This document shows, piece by piece, positions 40,093 to 49,016 of a stretch of 64,000 bases of DNA. How positions within the stretch are numbered: the first letter of the stretch is position 1; every line of letters starts with the position of its first letter. A model generated the notes under the pieces. It made no database searches. It saw nothing but the letters and a program-made list of their open reading frames with translations, and was not told where the DNA came from. The DNA lies in the NCBI RefSeq assembly GCF_002019695.1, contig NZ_KV917376.1, positions 4,350,974-4,414,973 of the forward strand, read 5' to 3'. The translations under genes and the position numbers were made by a program. The DNA comes from Evansella clarkii. Its GTDB lineage: Bacteria; Bacillota; Bacilli; Bacillales; Salisediminibacteriaceae.

Positions 40093-40142
40093 GACTTCAT
40101 AAACACAGCTTTCAAAAGTGCCAGCTGGGCAGATGATTTTCC

Positions 40143-41063
40143 CTAAGGCAGTCTCTTCAATATATTTTCGTATGCGAATCCTCTTACAGTTTCTTCACTG
40201 TATCTTTTTAATAGTTCATTAATCAGATTCTGGTACTGCCCGGCATTTTCCAAATTATCCACATACTCGGTAATACCATCGAAGTCAGAACCGAAGGCAA
40301 GATGCTCCCGCCCCCCCAGCTCACAAAAATGTTCTATATGCCGGATCAAATCATTAAAATCCGCCTTATCTCCTCCTGTAATAAACGGCGGAGTGAAAAC
40401 AAGGCCGATAAATCCCCCTTTACTGAACAGAGCCTGCGCCTGTTCGTCTGTTAAGTTACGGGGATGCTCGCAAATAGCCATTGAGTTGGAGTGGGAAGCT
40501 ATTGGATATGCGGCTGTTTCCATCACATCCCAGAAGCCTCCCTGTGATAAATGGGAAACATCGGTCCAGACTCCGTATTTATTGTTTAGCTTTACTACTT
40601 CAAATCCCAGCTGAGTGAGGCCTCCACCCCTTGGCTCACCTGCCCCGTCAGCACACAGATTAGCATTATTCCATGTGAGCCCGAGAGATTTTACCCCAAG
40701 CTGGTAGAGCGTTCGAAGTTTCATCAGGTCGTTTCCGAATGCATCAGCGCCTTCAAGAGAAAGTACCGCGCCAATTTCTCCGTCCTTGAGCTGGCGGATA
40801 TCGCTCCAGTTATGTATTTTCTTAACATTATCATGTTTTCCTACGACTTCCTGATGAAATAGATCAATTTGCTCAAGAGCATACTGGAATTTCATGTCGC
40901 TGGGCAGTTCCGGCTCAATAAAAACAGCAAAGAGCTGTAAATTAACTTTGCCTTTTAACAGCCTTTTATAGCTTGCATCCAGGTCTGGATGATCGGTAAA
41001 AGACCGGCCTCTGTCTTCCCAGAGCCTTAATAATACGTCGCAATGAAGATCGAATATTTTCAT
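40143..41063 (-). CDS. Membrane-type dipeptidase (peptidase M19)
   Basis: The 306-aa protein of the renal dipeptidase family hydrolyses dipeptides with a binuclear zinc site. The first metal motif is DLHCDVL at the N-terminus; LSLEGADAFG, GLTWNNANLCADGA, WTDVSHLSQGGFWDVM, PIASHSNS and FGSDFDGI follow in family order. ATG 41063 comes 5 nt after GGAGGAAAA; the longer frame to 41150 is unsupported. No signal peptide, so cytoplasmic. Single gene. Confidence 0.9.
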   Translation of the reverse strand: MKIFDLHCDVLLRLWEDRGRSFTDHPDLDASYKRLLKGKVNLQLFAVFIEPELPSDMKFQYALEQIDLFHQEVVGKHDNVKKIHNWSDIRQLKDGEIGAVLSLEGADAFGNDLMKLRTLYQLGVKSLGLTWNNANLCADGAGEPRGGGLTQLGFEVVKLNNKYGVWTDVSHLSQGGFWDVMETAAYPIASHSNSMAICEHPRNLTDEQAQALFSKGGFIGLVFTPPFITGGDKADFNDLIRHIEHFCELGGREHLAFGSDFDGITEYVDNLENAGQYQNLINELLKRYSEETVRGFAYENILKRLP

Positions 41064-41240
41064 GATTTTCCTCCGTGCTCTATAGTTTTCTACAACAATA
41101 GCATACTCCGAACCATTAATAAACTTGTTTAATTTTTGCCTTGGAGGCAAATTTATAATTCCAGATTTTCATTTTAAATACGAAGGTTATCTGAAAATAT
41201 TACTTTTCCGAATGTTCGTCTTTTTTTATACAAAGCCAAC
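41064..41240. other. Upstream region of the dipeptidase gene
   Basis: AT-rich DNA that must carry the leftward promoter of the dipeptidase gene. No open frame or repeat is visible before the two-hairpin element at 41241. Confidence 0.4.
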
Positions 41241-41399
41241 TATAAAGTGAACTTTCAATCAGTGGGGGTTTTGTTCCTCCCCCACTGATTGTTAGTTGAA
41301 CCAATCGGGATGTTAGCGTCCGTTATCTCCCACCTAAACGTCACCGGTTAAATTCATGTTTTGAGGTGGGAGTTTTACGGACGCTTTCATCGGGATAAA
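41241..41399 (+). repeat. Two-hairpin repeat element, copy 2
   Basis: Nearly identical to copy 1 in both stems and in the GAACCAATCGGGATG core. The loop of hairpin 2 differs (GTCACCGGTTAAATTC). The lower stem is extended here to nine pairs (AGCGTCCGT / ACGGACGCT). It lies between two leftward genes, downstream side of neither, with no transposase gene in sight. Confidence 0.75.
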
Positions 41400-41555
41400 A
41401 TTGATTCCCTTTAATTAACAATATAAAGAAAACTCGCCGATTGGCGAGCCTTAAGGCGAAGACAGAGGCGTAGTTGCACTTATACTTTAGCCCTGAAAAT
41501 TTTCTCTGCGCCGAATCAACTTCCCTGCTAAAATTTTATACTTTCTTAAAGTGTA
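41400..41555. other. Gene-free stretch between repeat and fumC terminator
   Basis: Contains a short palindrome (CTCGCC-GAT-TGGCGAG, 41430-41447) resembling the odhB terminator stem at 26125. No open frame is seen. Confidence 0.35.
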
Positions 41556-41586
41556 AGAAAAACCCCCTTATGCTAAGCAAAGGGGG
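41556..41586 (-). terminator. Terminator of fumC
   Basis: On the minus strand CCCCCTT pairs with AAGGGGG around a loop that itself pairs (GCTTAGC), then TTTTTC. Confidence 0.8.
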
Positions 41587-41595
41587 CAGTAAAAG

Positions 41596-42987
41596 TTATT
41601 CTGACGGGCTGACCATCTTTTCAGGGTTTACATACTCGTCAAACTCTTCTTCTGACAGGTACCCGAGTGACAGCGCCGCCTCTTTTAGTGTGGAATCATC
41701 ATTAAATGCTTTTTTAGCTATTTCCGCTGCTTTTTCATAACCAATATGCGGATTTAATGCCGTTACGAGCATTAAGGAATTTCTTACATGCTCTCCGATA
41801 ACTTCTTCATTTGCTTCCACTCCAACCATGCACTTTTCATTGAAGGAGTCCATTCCATCACTTAACAGCCTTACTGACTGAAGGAAGTTGTATATAATTA
41901 CCGGCTTAAAGACATTAAGTTCAAAGTTCCCCTGGCTTGCAGCAAAGCCGATTGTCGCATCATTCCCGAAAATCTGGGAAGCCACCATTGTAAGAGCTTC
42001 ACTTTGAGTCGGGTTAACTTTACCAGGCATAATCGAACTTCCAGGCTCATTCGCGGGAATCGTAATTTCTCCAATACCTGAGCGTGGGCCGCTGGCAAGC
42101 CATCTCACATCGTTGGCAACTTTCATCAAGTCTGCCGCAAGAGCTTTTAAAGCTCCGTGAGCGTAAGTGATTTCATCATGGCTTGTTAAAGCATGGAATT
42201 TGTTGGAGGAAGAAGTGAATTTCCTGCCAGTGATTCTGCTGATCTCTTCAGCTGTATAATCCCCGAAGTCTCGGTGTGCGTTGATTCCTGTACCAACTGC
42301 TGTCCCGCCAATCGCCAGAGATCTTAAATGTTCTGCTGATTCTTTAACCATTTCTTCGCTTTTTTCCAGCATATACTCCCAGCCGCTGAATTCCTGGCCA
42401 AGGGTAAGAGGTGTAGCATCCTGAAGATGAGTACGTCCGATTTTTATTATTCCTTCAAACTCCTGTTTTTTACTGCTGATTGTTTCCTTCAGCCGCTGAA
42501 GAGACGGGAGAAGTCTTTCTTCAAGACTTGATAAAGCAGCTATGTGCATAGCTGTTGGAAAAGTATCATTGGAGCTTTGGGACCGGTTCACATCATCGTT
42601 AGGATGTATTCTCGTTTCCTTTCCCTGCTCCCGGAATTTCTCATTCGCACGGAATGCCACCACTTCATTCATATTCATATTTGACTGGGTTCCGCTCCCG
42701 GTCTGCCACACTACTAATGGAAAATGCTCGAAATTTCCTTCTTCACGAATTTCACGGCAGACTTCTCCGATCATTTCCGCTTTTTCTTCCTCCAGTTTAC
42801 CAAGACGTTTATTAGCTGCTGCTGCAGCTTCTTTCAGAATACTGAAAGCTTCCACGACTTCCCGGGGCATTTTTTCCGTGCCTATTTTAAAGTTTTCAAG
42901 GCTTCGCTGTGTCTGCGCCCCCCACCATTTATCCGCCGGGACATTAATTTCACCGAGTGTATCTTTTTCTTTTCTCGTTTCCATCAA
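41596..42987 (-). CDS. fumC: Class II fumarate hydratase
   Basis: This 463-aa TCA-cycle enzyme interconverts fumarate and malate without an iron-sulfur cluster. It carries the superfamily signature [13 protein letters not shown], plus [38 protein letters not shown] and [19 protein letters not shown]. Length is normal. AAGGAGG precedes the ATG. Monocistronic with a strong terminator. Confidence 0.97.
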   Translation of the reverse strand: MMETRKEKDTLGEINVPADKWWGAQTQRSLENFKIGTEKMPREVVEAFSILKEAAAAANKRLGKLEEEKAEMIGEVCREIREEGNFEHFPLVVWQTGSGTQSNMNMNEVVAFRANEKFREQGKETRIHPNDDVNRSQSSNDTFPTAMHIAALSSLEERLLPSLQRLKETISSKKQEFEGIIKIGRTHLQDATPLTLGQEFSGWEYMLEKSEEMVKESAEHLRSLAIGGTAVGTGINAHRDFGDYTAEEISRITGRKFTSSSNKFHALTSHDEITYAHGALKALAADLMKVANDVRWLASGPRSGIGEITIPANEPGSSIMPGKVNPTQSEALTMVASQIFGNDATIGFAASQGNFELNVFKPVIIYNFLQSVRLLSDGMDSFNEKCMVGVEANEEVIGEHVRNSLMLVTALNPHIGYEKAAEIAKKAFNDDSTLKEAALSLGYLSEEEFDEYVNPEKMVSPSE

Positions 42988-43052
42988 AACAGCCTCCTTT
43001 AATATGTAATCCAGTTCATATATTTACCCTGCCGCTCTCCACAGTTAAACAA

Positions 43053-43211
43053 CTACAGGGAAAACGAAGCGGCAGTTTCCACCATTGACCGTACAAAATA
43101 AATGACTAATAGTACAAGGCCGGCAAAAGCTGCCAGTTTAATAACTGTCCACAAAAACCTAATGAGCAGTATGCCTATTAAAATAACCGCCGCCCATGCA
43201 AGCAGTTCCAT
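43053..43211 (-). CDS. Small membrane peptide (52 aa)
   Basis: ATG 43211 lies about 9 nt after AAGGGGG. Two hydrophobic helices (MELLAWAAVILIGILLIRFLW and LAAFAGLVLLVIYFV) are separated by a short turn. The longer upstream frame is unsupported. Function unknown; its only support is the ribosome binding site and its regular helical pattern. Confidence 0.5.
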   Translation of the reverse strand: MELLAWAAVILIGILLIRFLWTVIKLAAFAGLVLLVIYFVRSMVETAASFSL

Positions 43212-43370
43212 GTTGAGTTTCCCCCTTAATGACATCATTAACAAAATAATTGTGCGGGTTCCTCTTCCTTTACCATACAATTAACAGCAAATAAAAATCA
43301 AAAATTCTGCTTTCTTTATGTTCTGAATGAAAGCTCGGGATCAGCATAATAAGAAACCGAGGGGATTTAG

Positions 43371-43471
43371 TTTCGTTGAGTGATTACGTTTCGTTCATTG
43401 AACCACCAGTTTCGTTGATTGAACATTCGATTTCGTTCATTGAATTTCCATTAGTTGATTGAACCATCACG
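43371..43471 (+). repeat. Degenerate ~21-bp tandem repeat
   Basis: Units of TTTCGTTSATTGAA followed by about 7 variable bases begin near 43371, 43389, 43410, 43431 and 43451. Intervals are 18-21 bp, about two helical turns. The array ends 48 bp before the acsA -35 box. Confidence 0.65.
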
Positions 43472-43518
43472 AATCGCGTTAACTGGACCATAAATTAAAA
43501 CATATTAGTTTATTTAAA

Positions 43519-43547
43519 TTGAACTTTCTGAATTTTGTGTTTATGAT
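43519..43547 (+). promoter_or_regulatory. SigA promoter of acsA
   Basis: TTGAAC (43519-43524), 17-bp spacer, TATGAT (43542-43547). The expected start near 43554 leaves a 36-nt leader before the acsA ATG. Confidence 0.65.
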
Positions 43548-43589
43548 AAAATTAGATTTGTAGTTTTGAATATTTTTGGAGGTGTTTAT

Positions 43590-45302
43590 ATGCAAGCATT
43601 GAAGCCAAAAGAAGGACATTACAACTTGCAAAACTACGAAAAAACACGGAATAATTTTCACTGGGACCAGGTAAAAGAAAAATTTACCTGGTCACGGACA
43701 GGTAAAGTAAACATGGCTTATGAAGCCATTGACCGGCATGCAGACGAAGGGAATGGAAACAAAACAGCACTTTTGTATTCTGATCAGGCAAGAGAGGAAA
43801 CTTATACATTTTCTCAATTAAAGGAACTGACAAATCAGGCTGCCCATATGTACAGGAGGCTGGGTGTCAATAAGGGAGACAGAGTTTTCATCTTCATGCC
43901 CCGCACCCCTGAACTTTATACCTCCCTGCTTGGCGCTATAAAAGCTGGCGCAGTAGTTGGCCCCCTTTTCGAAGCGTTCATGAAGGAAGCTGTAAGAAGC
44001 CGGCTGGAAGACAGCGGAGCGAAAGTACTGGTGACCACCCCTGATCTCCTTTCAAGAGTTCCCTATAAGGAACTTCCGGACCTGGAAACCATCATTATTG
44101 CAGGAGGTGCAGCTCCCCAGGAAAAAGGGTTCGTTTCTTTAAATGAGGAAATGCAGGCATCTCCAGCAGATGATACAGCTATCGAATGGCTTGACCTGGA
44201 AGATGGGATGATTCTTCACTACACGTCAGGTTCAACAGGCAAACCAAAAGGCGTTTATCATGTACACAATGCTATGATTCAGCAGTACCAGTCCGCCAAA
44301 TGGGTTATGGACTTACAGGAGGACGATGTTTACTGGTGTACCGCTGATCCAGGCTGGGTAACCGGTACTTCATACGGCATTTTCGGACCCTGGTTGAACG
44401 GTGTGACGAATGTAGTCAGAGGGGGGCGTTTCTCTCCTGACGACTGGTACAGCACGCTTGAAAAATACAAAGTTACCGTATGGTACAGTGCTCCTACTGC
44501 TTTTCGCATGCTTATGTCAGCAGGTGCTGATAAAGTTGAAAACTATAACCTGTCCTCGCTGAGGCACATACTCAGTGTCGGCGAACCGCTGAATCCGGAA
44601 GTTGTAAGATGGGGCTACGACACTTTCAAACTAAGAATTCATGATACGTGGTGGATGACTGAAACTGGAGCATTACTCATTTGTAACTACTTATCGGAGC
44701 CAATAAAGCCAGGATCAATGGGGAAACCTCTGCCTGGTATTGAAGCAGCGATTATAGATGATAAGGGAAATGAACTCCCTCCTTTCCAGATGGGCAATCT
44801 TGCTATTAAAGCCGGCTGGCCGTCCATGATGAGAAAAGTGTGGAACAACCAGCCGAAATATGACGAGTATTTTTCCATCCCTGGCTGGTATGTTTCAGGA
44901 GATACAGCATATAGAGACAAAGAAGGGTATTTCTGGTTCCAGGGACGAAATGATGATGTAATAAACACATCCGGCGAAAGGGTCGGCCCATTTGAAATCG
45001 AAAGCAAGCTTGTTGAACACCCGGCAGTTGCAGAAGCAGGAGTAATCGGAAAACCAGATGAAGTCAGGGGCGAGATTATCAAGGCGTTTATTTCTTTAAG
45101 GGAAGGTTACGAATATAGTGAGGAATTAAAAGAGGAGATACAAAAGTTTATTAAGACAGAACTTTCCGCTCATGCAGTACCGAAAGAAATTGAGTATAAA
45201 GAGAAATTGCCTAAAACAAGAAGCGGGAAGATCATGCGCCGTGTCCTGAAAGCGTGGGAACTGGGACAGCCTGCCGGCGATTTATCCACTATGGAAGACT
45301 GA
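43590..45302 (+). CDS. acsA: Acetate-CoA ligase (acetyl-CoA synthetase)
   Basis: The 570-aa ANL-superfamily enzyme activates acetate to acetyl-AMP and then acetyl-CoA. Motifs are YTSGSTGKPKGVYHVH, TADPGWVTGTSYGIFGPW, DTWWMTETG, GDTAYRDKEGYFWFQGRNDDVI and the C-terminal PKTRSGKIMRR lysine that is acetylated in related enzymes. Length matches the short Bacillus AcsA. ATG 43590 follows GGAGGTG; the in-frame ATG at 43566 lies before the ribosome binding site. The acuABC genes that are divergent in B. subtilis are not here. Confidence 0.95.
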   Translation: MQALKPKEGHYNLQNYEKTRNNFHWDQVKEKFTWSRTGKVNMAYEAIDRHADEGNGNKTALLYSDQAREETYTFSQLKELTNQAAHMYRRLGVNKGDRVFIFMPRTPELYTSLLGAIKAGAVVGPLFEAFMKEAVRSRLEDSGAKVLVTTPDLLSRVPYKELPDLETIIIAGGAAPQEKGFVSLNEEMQASPADDTAIEWLDLEDGMILHYTSGSTGKPKGVYHVHNAMIQQYQSAKWVMDLQEDDVYWCTADPGWVTGTSYGIFGPWLNGVTNVVRGGRFSPDDWYSTLEKYKVTVWYSAPTAFRMLMSAGADKVENYNLSSLRHILSVGEPLNPEVVRWGYDTFKLRIHDTWWMTETGALLICNYLSEPIKPGSMGKPLPGIEAAIIDDKGNELPPFQMGNLAIKAGWPSMMRKVWNNQPKYDEYFSIPGWYVSGDTAYRDKEGYFWFQGRNDDVINTSGERVGPFEIESKLVEHPAVAEAGVIGKPDEVRGEIIKAFISLREGYEYSEELKEEIQKFIKTELSAHAVPKEIEYKEKLPKTRSGKIMRRVLKAWELGQPAGDLSTMED

Positions 45303-45317
45303 CAATAACTACACAAT

Positions 45318-45363
45318 AGAGGGTGTCCTGAAAGCTCGCTTTTGGCGGCCCCTCTTTCTTTTA
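45318..45363 (+). terminator. Terminator of acsA
   Basis: AGAGGG pairs with CCCTCT across an imperfect stem and a loop of about 25 nt, followed by TTCTTTT. Confidence 0.6.
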
Positions 45364-45616
45364 ACCTTAAAGTAATTTTAAATAGTGCTGTCGAACCGTT
45401 CCAGAATACCAAATTCCATAAGGAGCGCTGTTTCCCCGCCTGCCACCCTTCCCTATAATCGGTCTGATGACTCCATGGTATTACATCACATACATTCTGA
45501 AGAGATTCTAAAGAGAATTTTTAAGCTGCGGCACTGATTTCCCAAGTAATCCAGATATGAAGACCGAATATCGCCTGAAATTCAGCCTATCTGTAATTAT
45601 TCCCCTAAAACAGGCA
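45364..45616. other. Gene-free stretch upstream of the sigma-54 activator gene
   Basis: No open frame is supported. A half-site like the activator palindrome (CGGCACTGATTT) occurs near 45530. Confidence 0.35.
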
Positions 45617-45645
45617 TTGCCTCTTCTCTATTAAAATTATATGAT
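45617..45645 (+). promoter_or_regulatory. SigA promoter of the sigma-54 activator gene
   Basis: TTGCCT (45617-45622), 17-bp spacer, TATGAT (45640-45645). Expected start near 45652, immediately before the palindrome at 45657. Confidence 0.6.
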
Positions 45646-45656
45646 AAGATTGAATA

Positions 45657-45672
45657 TGCTGAAAATTCGGCA
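45657..45672. promoter_or_regulatory. Palindromic operator at the activator promoter
   Basis: TGCTGAAAATTCGGCA, an inverted repeat placed at about +5 to +20 of the predicted start. A near-identical site is at 47123-47140. This position fits autorepression by the encoded regulator. Confidence 0.5.
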
Positions 45673-45707
45673 CTAAGATGGATTTCCGGCATTAACCAGG
45701 AGGGTGT

Positions 45708-47120
45708 ATGTTTGCATCAGATAAAGATACTACAGAAATGTTAAAAGCAATTTTGGAAAGTATTGACGAAGGAATCCACGTAGTGGATAAGAACGGAATT
45801 ACCATTTATTATAATGAAACCGCCGCAGGGCATGATGGACTGTCTAGCAGAGAAGTGATCGGAAAACCTTTACTGGAGGTTTTTCCTTCCCTTTCCCACC
45901 AGACATCCACCTTACTTCAGGTAATCAAATCAGGGCTTCCGATTTATAACCAGCCCCAGTCATACAGGAATATCAAGGGCGAGCTTATAGATACAATTAA
46001 TACAACCATTCCCGTCATGGCAGATAATAATATAGCAGGTGCAGTAGAGATTGCTAAAGATTATTCGAGAATTAAAAAACTGTCTAACATGCTTATTGAA
46101 GTACAGACAGAAAATGACCGCAGGAAAGTAAAGGCCGAAAATGTAAGCGATAACCAGGCTTTATACCGTTTTACGGATATTCTCACAAGGAATGCTTCGA
46201 TGACGGAGGTACTTCGGAAAGCTGAAAAAATAGCGAGAACATCCTCCCCTGTATTTGTCTACGGTGAAACAGGTACAGGAAAAGAACTTCTCGTGCAAAG
46301 TATTCATCACAGCTCTCCAAGAAGCAACGGGCCGTTTATATCCCAAAACTGTGCTGCTATCCCCCCTTCTCTGCTGGAAAGCACATTATTTGGTACTGTA
46401 AAAGGGAGTTTTACAGGTTCAGAAGATAAGGAGGGTCTGTTTGAACTGGCCCATACAGGAACATTGTTTTTAGATGAGATTCATACCCTTTCTTATGAAC
46501 TGCAGGCTAAACTGCTCCGGGTGCTGGAAGACGGCGTCATAAGAAGAGTTGGCTCTAATAAAAGCATTAAAACAAATGTCAGGGTGCTTGCTGCGACAAA
46601 TGAGCCTCCTGAAAAACTGCTGGAGAAAAAAGTGCTGCGAAAAGATCTCTTCTACCGCTTAAAAGTCGCCTCTCTTTCGCTGCCTCCGCTAAAAGAAAGA
46701 ATGGATGACCTGGATGTTCTTGTACCGGCTTTTATCAGGTTTTACAATGCTCAATTCAGTAAATGTATAGAAGATGTTAACGAACCGGCCATGAGAGCGA
46801 TGAAATCATACAGCTGGCCAGGCAATGTCAGAGAGCTGAAGCACTGTGTAGAATCAGCCATGAACCTTGTTGAGGGAAAGACCATCAGGCTTGAAGATCT
46901 CCCTGCAGAGCTGCTGAAAAACCAAAGCAACAGCACTCAACAGATAAATTTCTTTGAGACTGAAGGCTCTGGATTAAAGGAAACCCTTGAAATATTAGAA
47001 AAAAAACTGATAACAGAGAAACTGAACAACGTGAACGGCAACGTTAAGAAAGCTGCAAAACTATTAAAAATTCCCAGGCAGACACTGCAATATAAAATAG
47101 CAAAATATAATATAGAGTAA
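45708..47120 (+). CDS. PAS-containing sigma-54-dependent transcriptional activator
   Basis: This 470-aa enhancer-binding protein has a PAS sensor (about 10-115), an AAA+ domain with Walker A GETGTGKE (186-193) and LFLDEIHTL, and a C-terminal Fis-type helix-turn-helix (VKKAAKLLKIPRQTLQYKI). The sigma-54 contact loop, normally GAFTGA, reads GSFTGS (233-238). It lies directly upstream of kamA-yokU, whose promoter is of -24/-12 type, so it most likely activates those genes. AGGAGG is close (about 5 nt) to the ATG. The ligand of the PAS domain is unknown. Confidence 0.9.
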   Translation: MFASDKDTTEMLKAILESIDEGIHVVDKNGITIYYNETAAGHDGLSSREVIGKPLLEVFPSLSHQTSTLLQVIKSGLPIYNQPQSYRNIKGELIDTINTTIPVMADNNIAGAVEIAKDYSRIKKLSNMLIEVQTENDRRKVKAENVSDNQALYRFTDILTRNASMTEVLRKAEKIARTSSPVFVYGETGTGKELLVQSIHHSSPRSNGPFISQNCAAIPPSLLESTLFGTVKGSFTGSEDKEGLFELAHTGTLFLDEIHTLSYELQAKLLRVLEDGVIRRVGSNKSIKTNVRVLAATNEPPEKLLEKKVLRKDLFYRLKVASLSLPPLKERMDDLDVLVPAFIRFYNAQFSKCIEDVNEPAMRAMKSYSWPGNVRELKHCVESAMNLVEGKTIRLEDLPAELLKNQSNSTQQINFFETEGSGLKETLEILEKKLITEKLNNVNGNVKKAAKLLKIPRQTLQYKIAKYNIE

Positions 47121-47122
47121 AA

Positions 47123-47140
47123 GTGCTGATTTTTCGGCAC
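47123..47140. promoter_or_regulatory. Palindrome: candidate activator site (UAS) for kamA, also a terminator stem
   Basis: GTGCTGATTTTTCGGCAC repeats the 45657 palindrome. Its centre lies about 75 bp before the -24 element, normal for a sigma-54 enhancer site. As RNA it extends to AAAGTGC/GCACTTT followed by CTTT, so it could also end the activator transcript. Confidence 0.55.
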
Positions 47141-47202
47141 TTTCTTTATTATTAACGTCTTCCATTTTTTATAAAACCCTCATGTATCAGCATTTCTCCT
47201 CT

Positions 47203-47219
47203 TTGGCATAAAACTTGCA
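47203..47219 (+). promoter_or_regulatory. Sigma-54 (-24/-12) promoter of kamA-yokU
   Basis: TTGGCAT, 5 bp, TTGCA matches the TGGCAC-N5-TTGCW consensus with the invariant GG and GC at the right distance. Expected start near 47229, 35 bp before the kamA ATG. Confidence 0.75.
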
Positions 47220-47263
47220 TTACTAAGTATGCGAGAAACCGTAAAACGAGGAGGAAATTAGAA

Positions 47264-48688
47264 ATGAAGATGGATTTGTACAAACCTGAACGCCACTGGA
47301 AGGAGATAGAATTGTGGGAGGATGTTACGGAGGAGCAATGGAACGACTGGATGTGGCAGCTTACTAATACGATCAGGACACTGGACGACCTGAAAAAAGT
47401 AATTAATTTAACCCCTGAAGAGGAAGAAGGAGTACGGATTTCCACAAAAACCATTCCTTTAAATATTACACCATACTATGCATCCCTGATGAATCCTGAC
47501 GACCCGCGCTGTCCGGTCAGAATGCAGTCTGTCCCTATATCACAGGAGATACAGAAAACAAAGTATGACCTTGAGGACCCTTTGTTTGAAGATGAAGATT
47601 CTCCAGTGCCAGGCTTAACTCACCGTTATCCGGACCGAGTCTTATTCCTGGTAACAAATCAATGTTCCATGTACTGCCGTTACTGTACGAGACGCCGTTT
47701 TTCAGGGCAGATCGGCATGGGTGTTCCGAAAAAACAACTGGACGGAGCAATTCAGTATATTGCCAGCAATCCTGAAATCAGGGACGTACTCATCTCTGGC
47801 GGTGATGGACTGTTAATAAATGACCAGATTCTTGAATATGTACTGAAAAACCTTCGGGAAATAGACCATGTGGAGATCATCCGGATTGGCACGAGAGCCC
47901 CTGTCGTGTTCCCACAGCGTATTACAGAAAACCTCTGCAATATATTGAAAAAGTATCACCCGATCTGGCTGAATACACACTTTAACACTTCCATTGAAAT
48001 AACCGAAGAGTCAAAAAAAGCGTGTGAGATGCTCGCTAATGCAGGAGTTCCGCTTGGAAACCAGGCTGTTATACTCGCCGGTATAAATGATAGTGTTGAA
48101 ATTATGAAAAAATTAATGCATGACCTCGTAAAAATCCGGGTCCGGCCTTATTATATTTATCAGTGCGATTTATCTGAAGGAATCGGCCATTTCCGGGCTC
48201 CTGTATCGAAAGGGCTGGAGATCATTGAAGGATTAAGAGGACACACTTCTGGCTACGCCGTGCCCGCTTTCGTAGTCGATGCACCAGGTGGCGGCGGAAA
48301 AATTACACTTCAGCCAAATTACCTGATCTCCCAGAGCCCGGATAAAGTTGTTCTCCGGAACTTTGAAGGAGTGATTACTTCTTATCCGGAACCTCAGAAC
48401 TACGTACCGGGAAGAGCAAATGATTATTTTTATTCTTACTATGAAAAGAAAGAACAAAAACGTGTTGGTGTATCTGCCCTGATGAATGATGAGAAATTCA
48501 ACCTGGTTCCGGAAGGTTTGAACCGCCTTGACAGACGAAAACAGTATGAAGCAAGCGAAAACCATCAGACGCTTAAGCAGCTGCGGGAAAAACGGGATCA
48601 AATGAAAGAAAGAAAATGGAAAAAGGAACAGGAAAGGCTTAAAGAAAAGAATACGACAGAAACACCGGAAACGCCGGAACAGGTATAG
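47264..48688 (+). CDS. kamA: Lysine 2,3-aminomutase
   Basis: This 474-aa radical-SAM, PLP-dependent enzyme converts L-lysine to L-beta-lysine. The cluster-binding CxxxCxxC is C134, C138, C141 (CSMYCRYC). The PLP lysine motif PGGGGKI lies near residue 345, and the DVLISGGDGL loop is present. Highly charged C-terminal tail (KERKWKKEQERLKEK) as in Bacillus YodO. AGGAGG precedes the ATG. It is controlled by the sigma-54 promoter at 47203. With AblB, encoded on the opposite strand, it could make N-acetyl-beta-lysine, a known osmolyte, or feed lysine breakdown. Confidence 0.95.
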   Translation: MKMDLYKPERHWKEIELWEDVTEEQWNDWMWQLTNTIRTLDDLKKVINLTPEEEEGVRISTKTIPLNITPYYASLMNPDDPRCPVRMQSVPISQEIQKTKYDLEDPLFEDEDSPVPGLTHRYPDRVLFLVTNQCSMYCRYCTRRRFSGQIGMGVPKKQLDGAIQYIASNPEIRDVLISGGDGLLINDQILEYVLKNLREIDHVEIIRIGTRAPVVFPQRITENLCNILKKYHPIWLNTHFNTSIEITEESKKACEMLANAGVPLGNQAVILAGINDSVEIMKKLMHDLVKIRVRPYYIYQCDLSEGIGHFRAPVSKGLEIIEGLRGHTSGYAVPAFVVDAPGGGGKITLQPNYLISQSPDKVVLRNFEGVITSYPEPQNYVPGRANDYFYSYYEKKEQKRVGVSALMNDEKFNLVPEGLNRLDRRKQYEASENHQTLKQLREKRDQMKERKWKKEQERLKEKNTTETPETPEQV

Positions 48689-48702
48689 GACGGAGGATGA
48701 TT

Positions 48703-48975
48703 ATGGTTTGTAAATGGTGCGAGTCGGAAGAAGCGATTGTTTCGCCCGAATCCGCTTACTGGGAGCTTCCTGACGGGACACGGGCAGTTGAGATTAAAAA
48801 GGTGCCTTCAGTTAAATGCCCGTCATGCAGCATGATATATGTAGAAGAAGATCTAATCGGAGAGATTGAGGAGCAGATGATGCTGATCAATACGAGAAAT
48901 CTTCCTAAAGAATTTACTTTTGAAGATTTGATGGAACAGCCAAGGTTGCTGAAGAAAAATTATTTTAATCTGTGA
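48703..48975 (+). CDS. yokU: YokU family zinc-motif protein
   Basis: This 90-aa protein is adjacent to kamA in many Bacillus genomes. It begins MVCKWCESEEA and has a second pair in VKCPSCSMIYV, so a zinc knuckle of two CxxC pairs is likely. The C-terminal part resembles YgiT-type antitoxin zinc heads only in these pairs. ATG 48703 is preferred over 48697 because the earlier ATG overlaps GGAGG. Second gene of the kamA operon. Function unknown. Confidence 0.8.
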   Translation: MVCKWCESEEAIVSPESAYWELPDGTRAVEIKKVPSVKCPSCSMIYVEEDLIGEIEEQMMLINTRNLPKEFTFEDLMEQPRLLKKNYFNL

Positions 48976-48978
48976 CAA

Positions 48979-49016
48979 AAAAAGGGCTGACTTTTTCATA
49001 AGTCGGCCCTTTTTCT
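48979..49016. terminator. Bidirectional terminator between yokU and ablB
   Basis: AAAGGGCTGACTT pairs with AAGTCGGCCCTTT, with T-rich runs on both strands. It separates convergent genes. Confidence 0.85.

Noticed and set aside
43371-43471. CRISPR array upstream of acsA
   Set aside because: Units are about 14 bp conserved with about 7 bp between them, far too short for CRISPR repeats and spacers, and no cas gene is present.
47264-48688. Lysine riboswitch before kamA
   Set aside because: The predicted leader is only about 35 nt and is explained by the sigma-54 promoter; no riboswitch-size structure fits.
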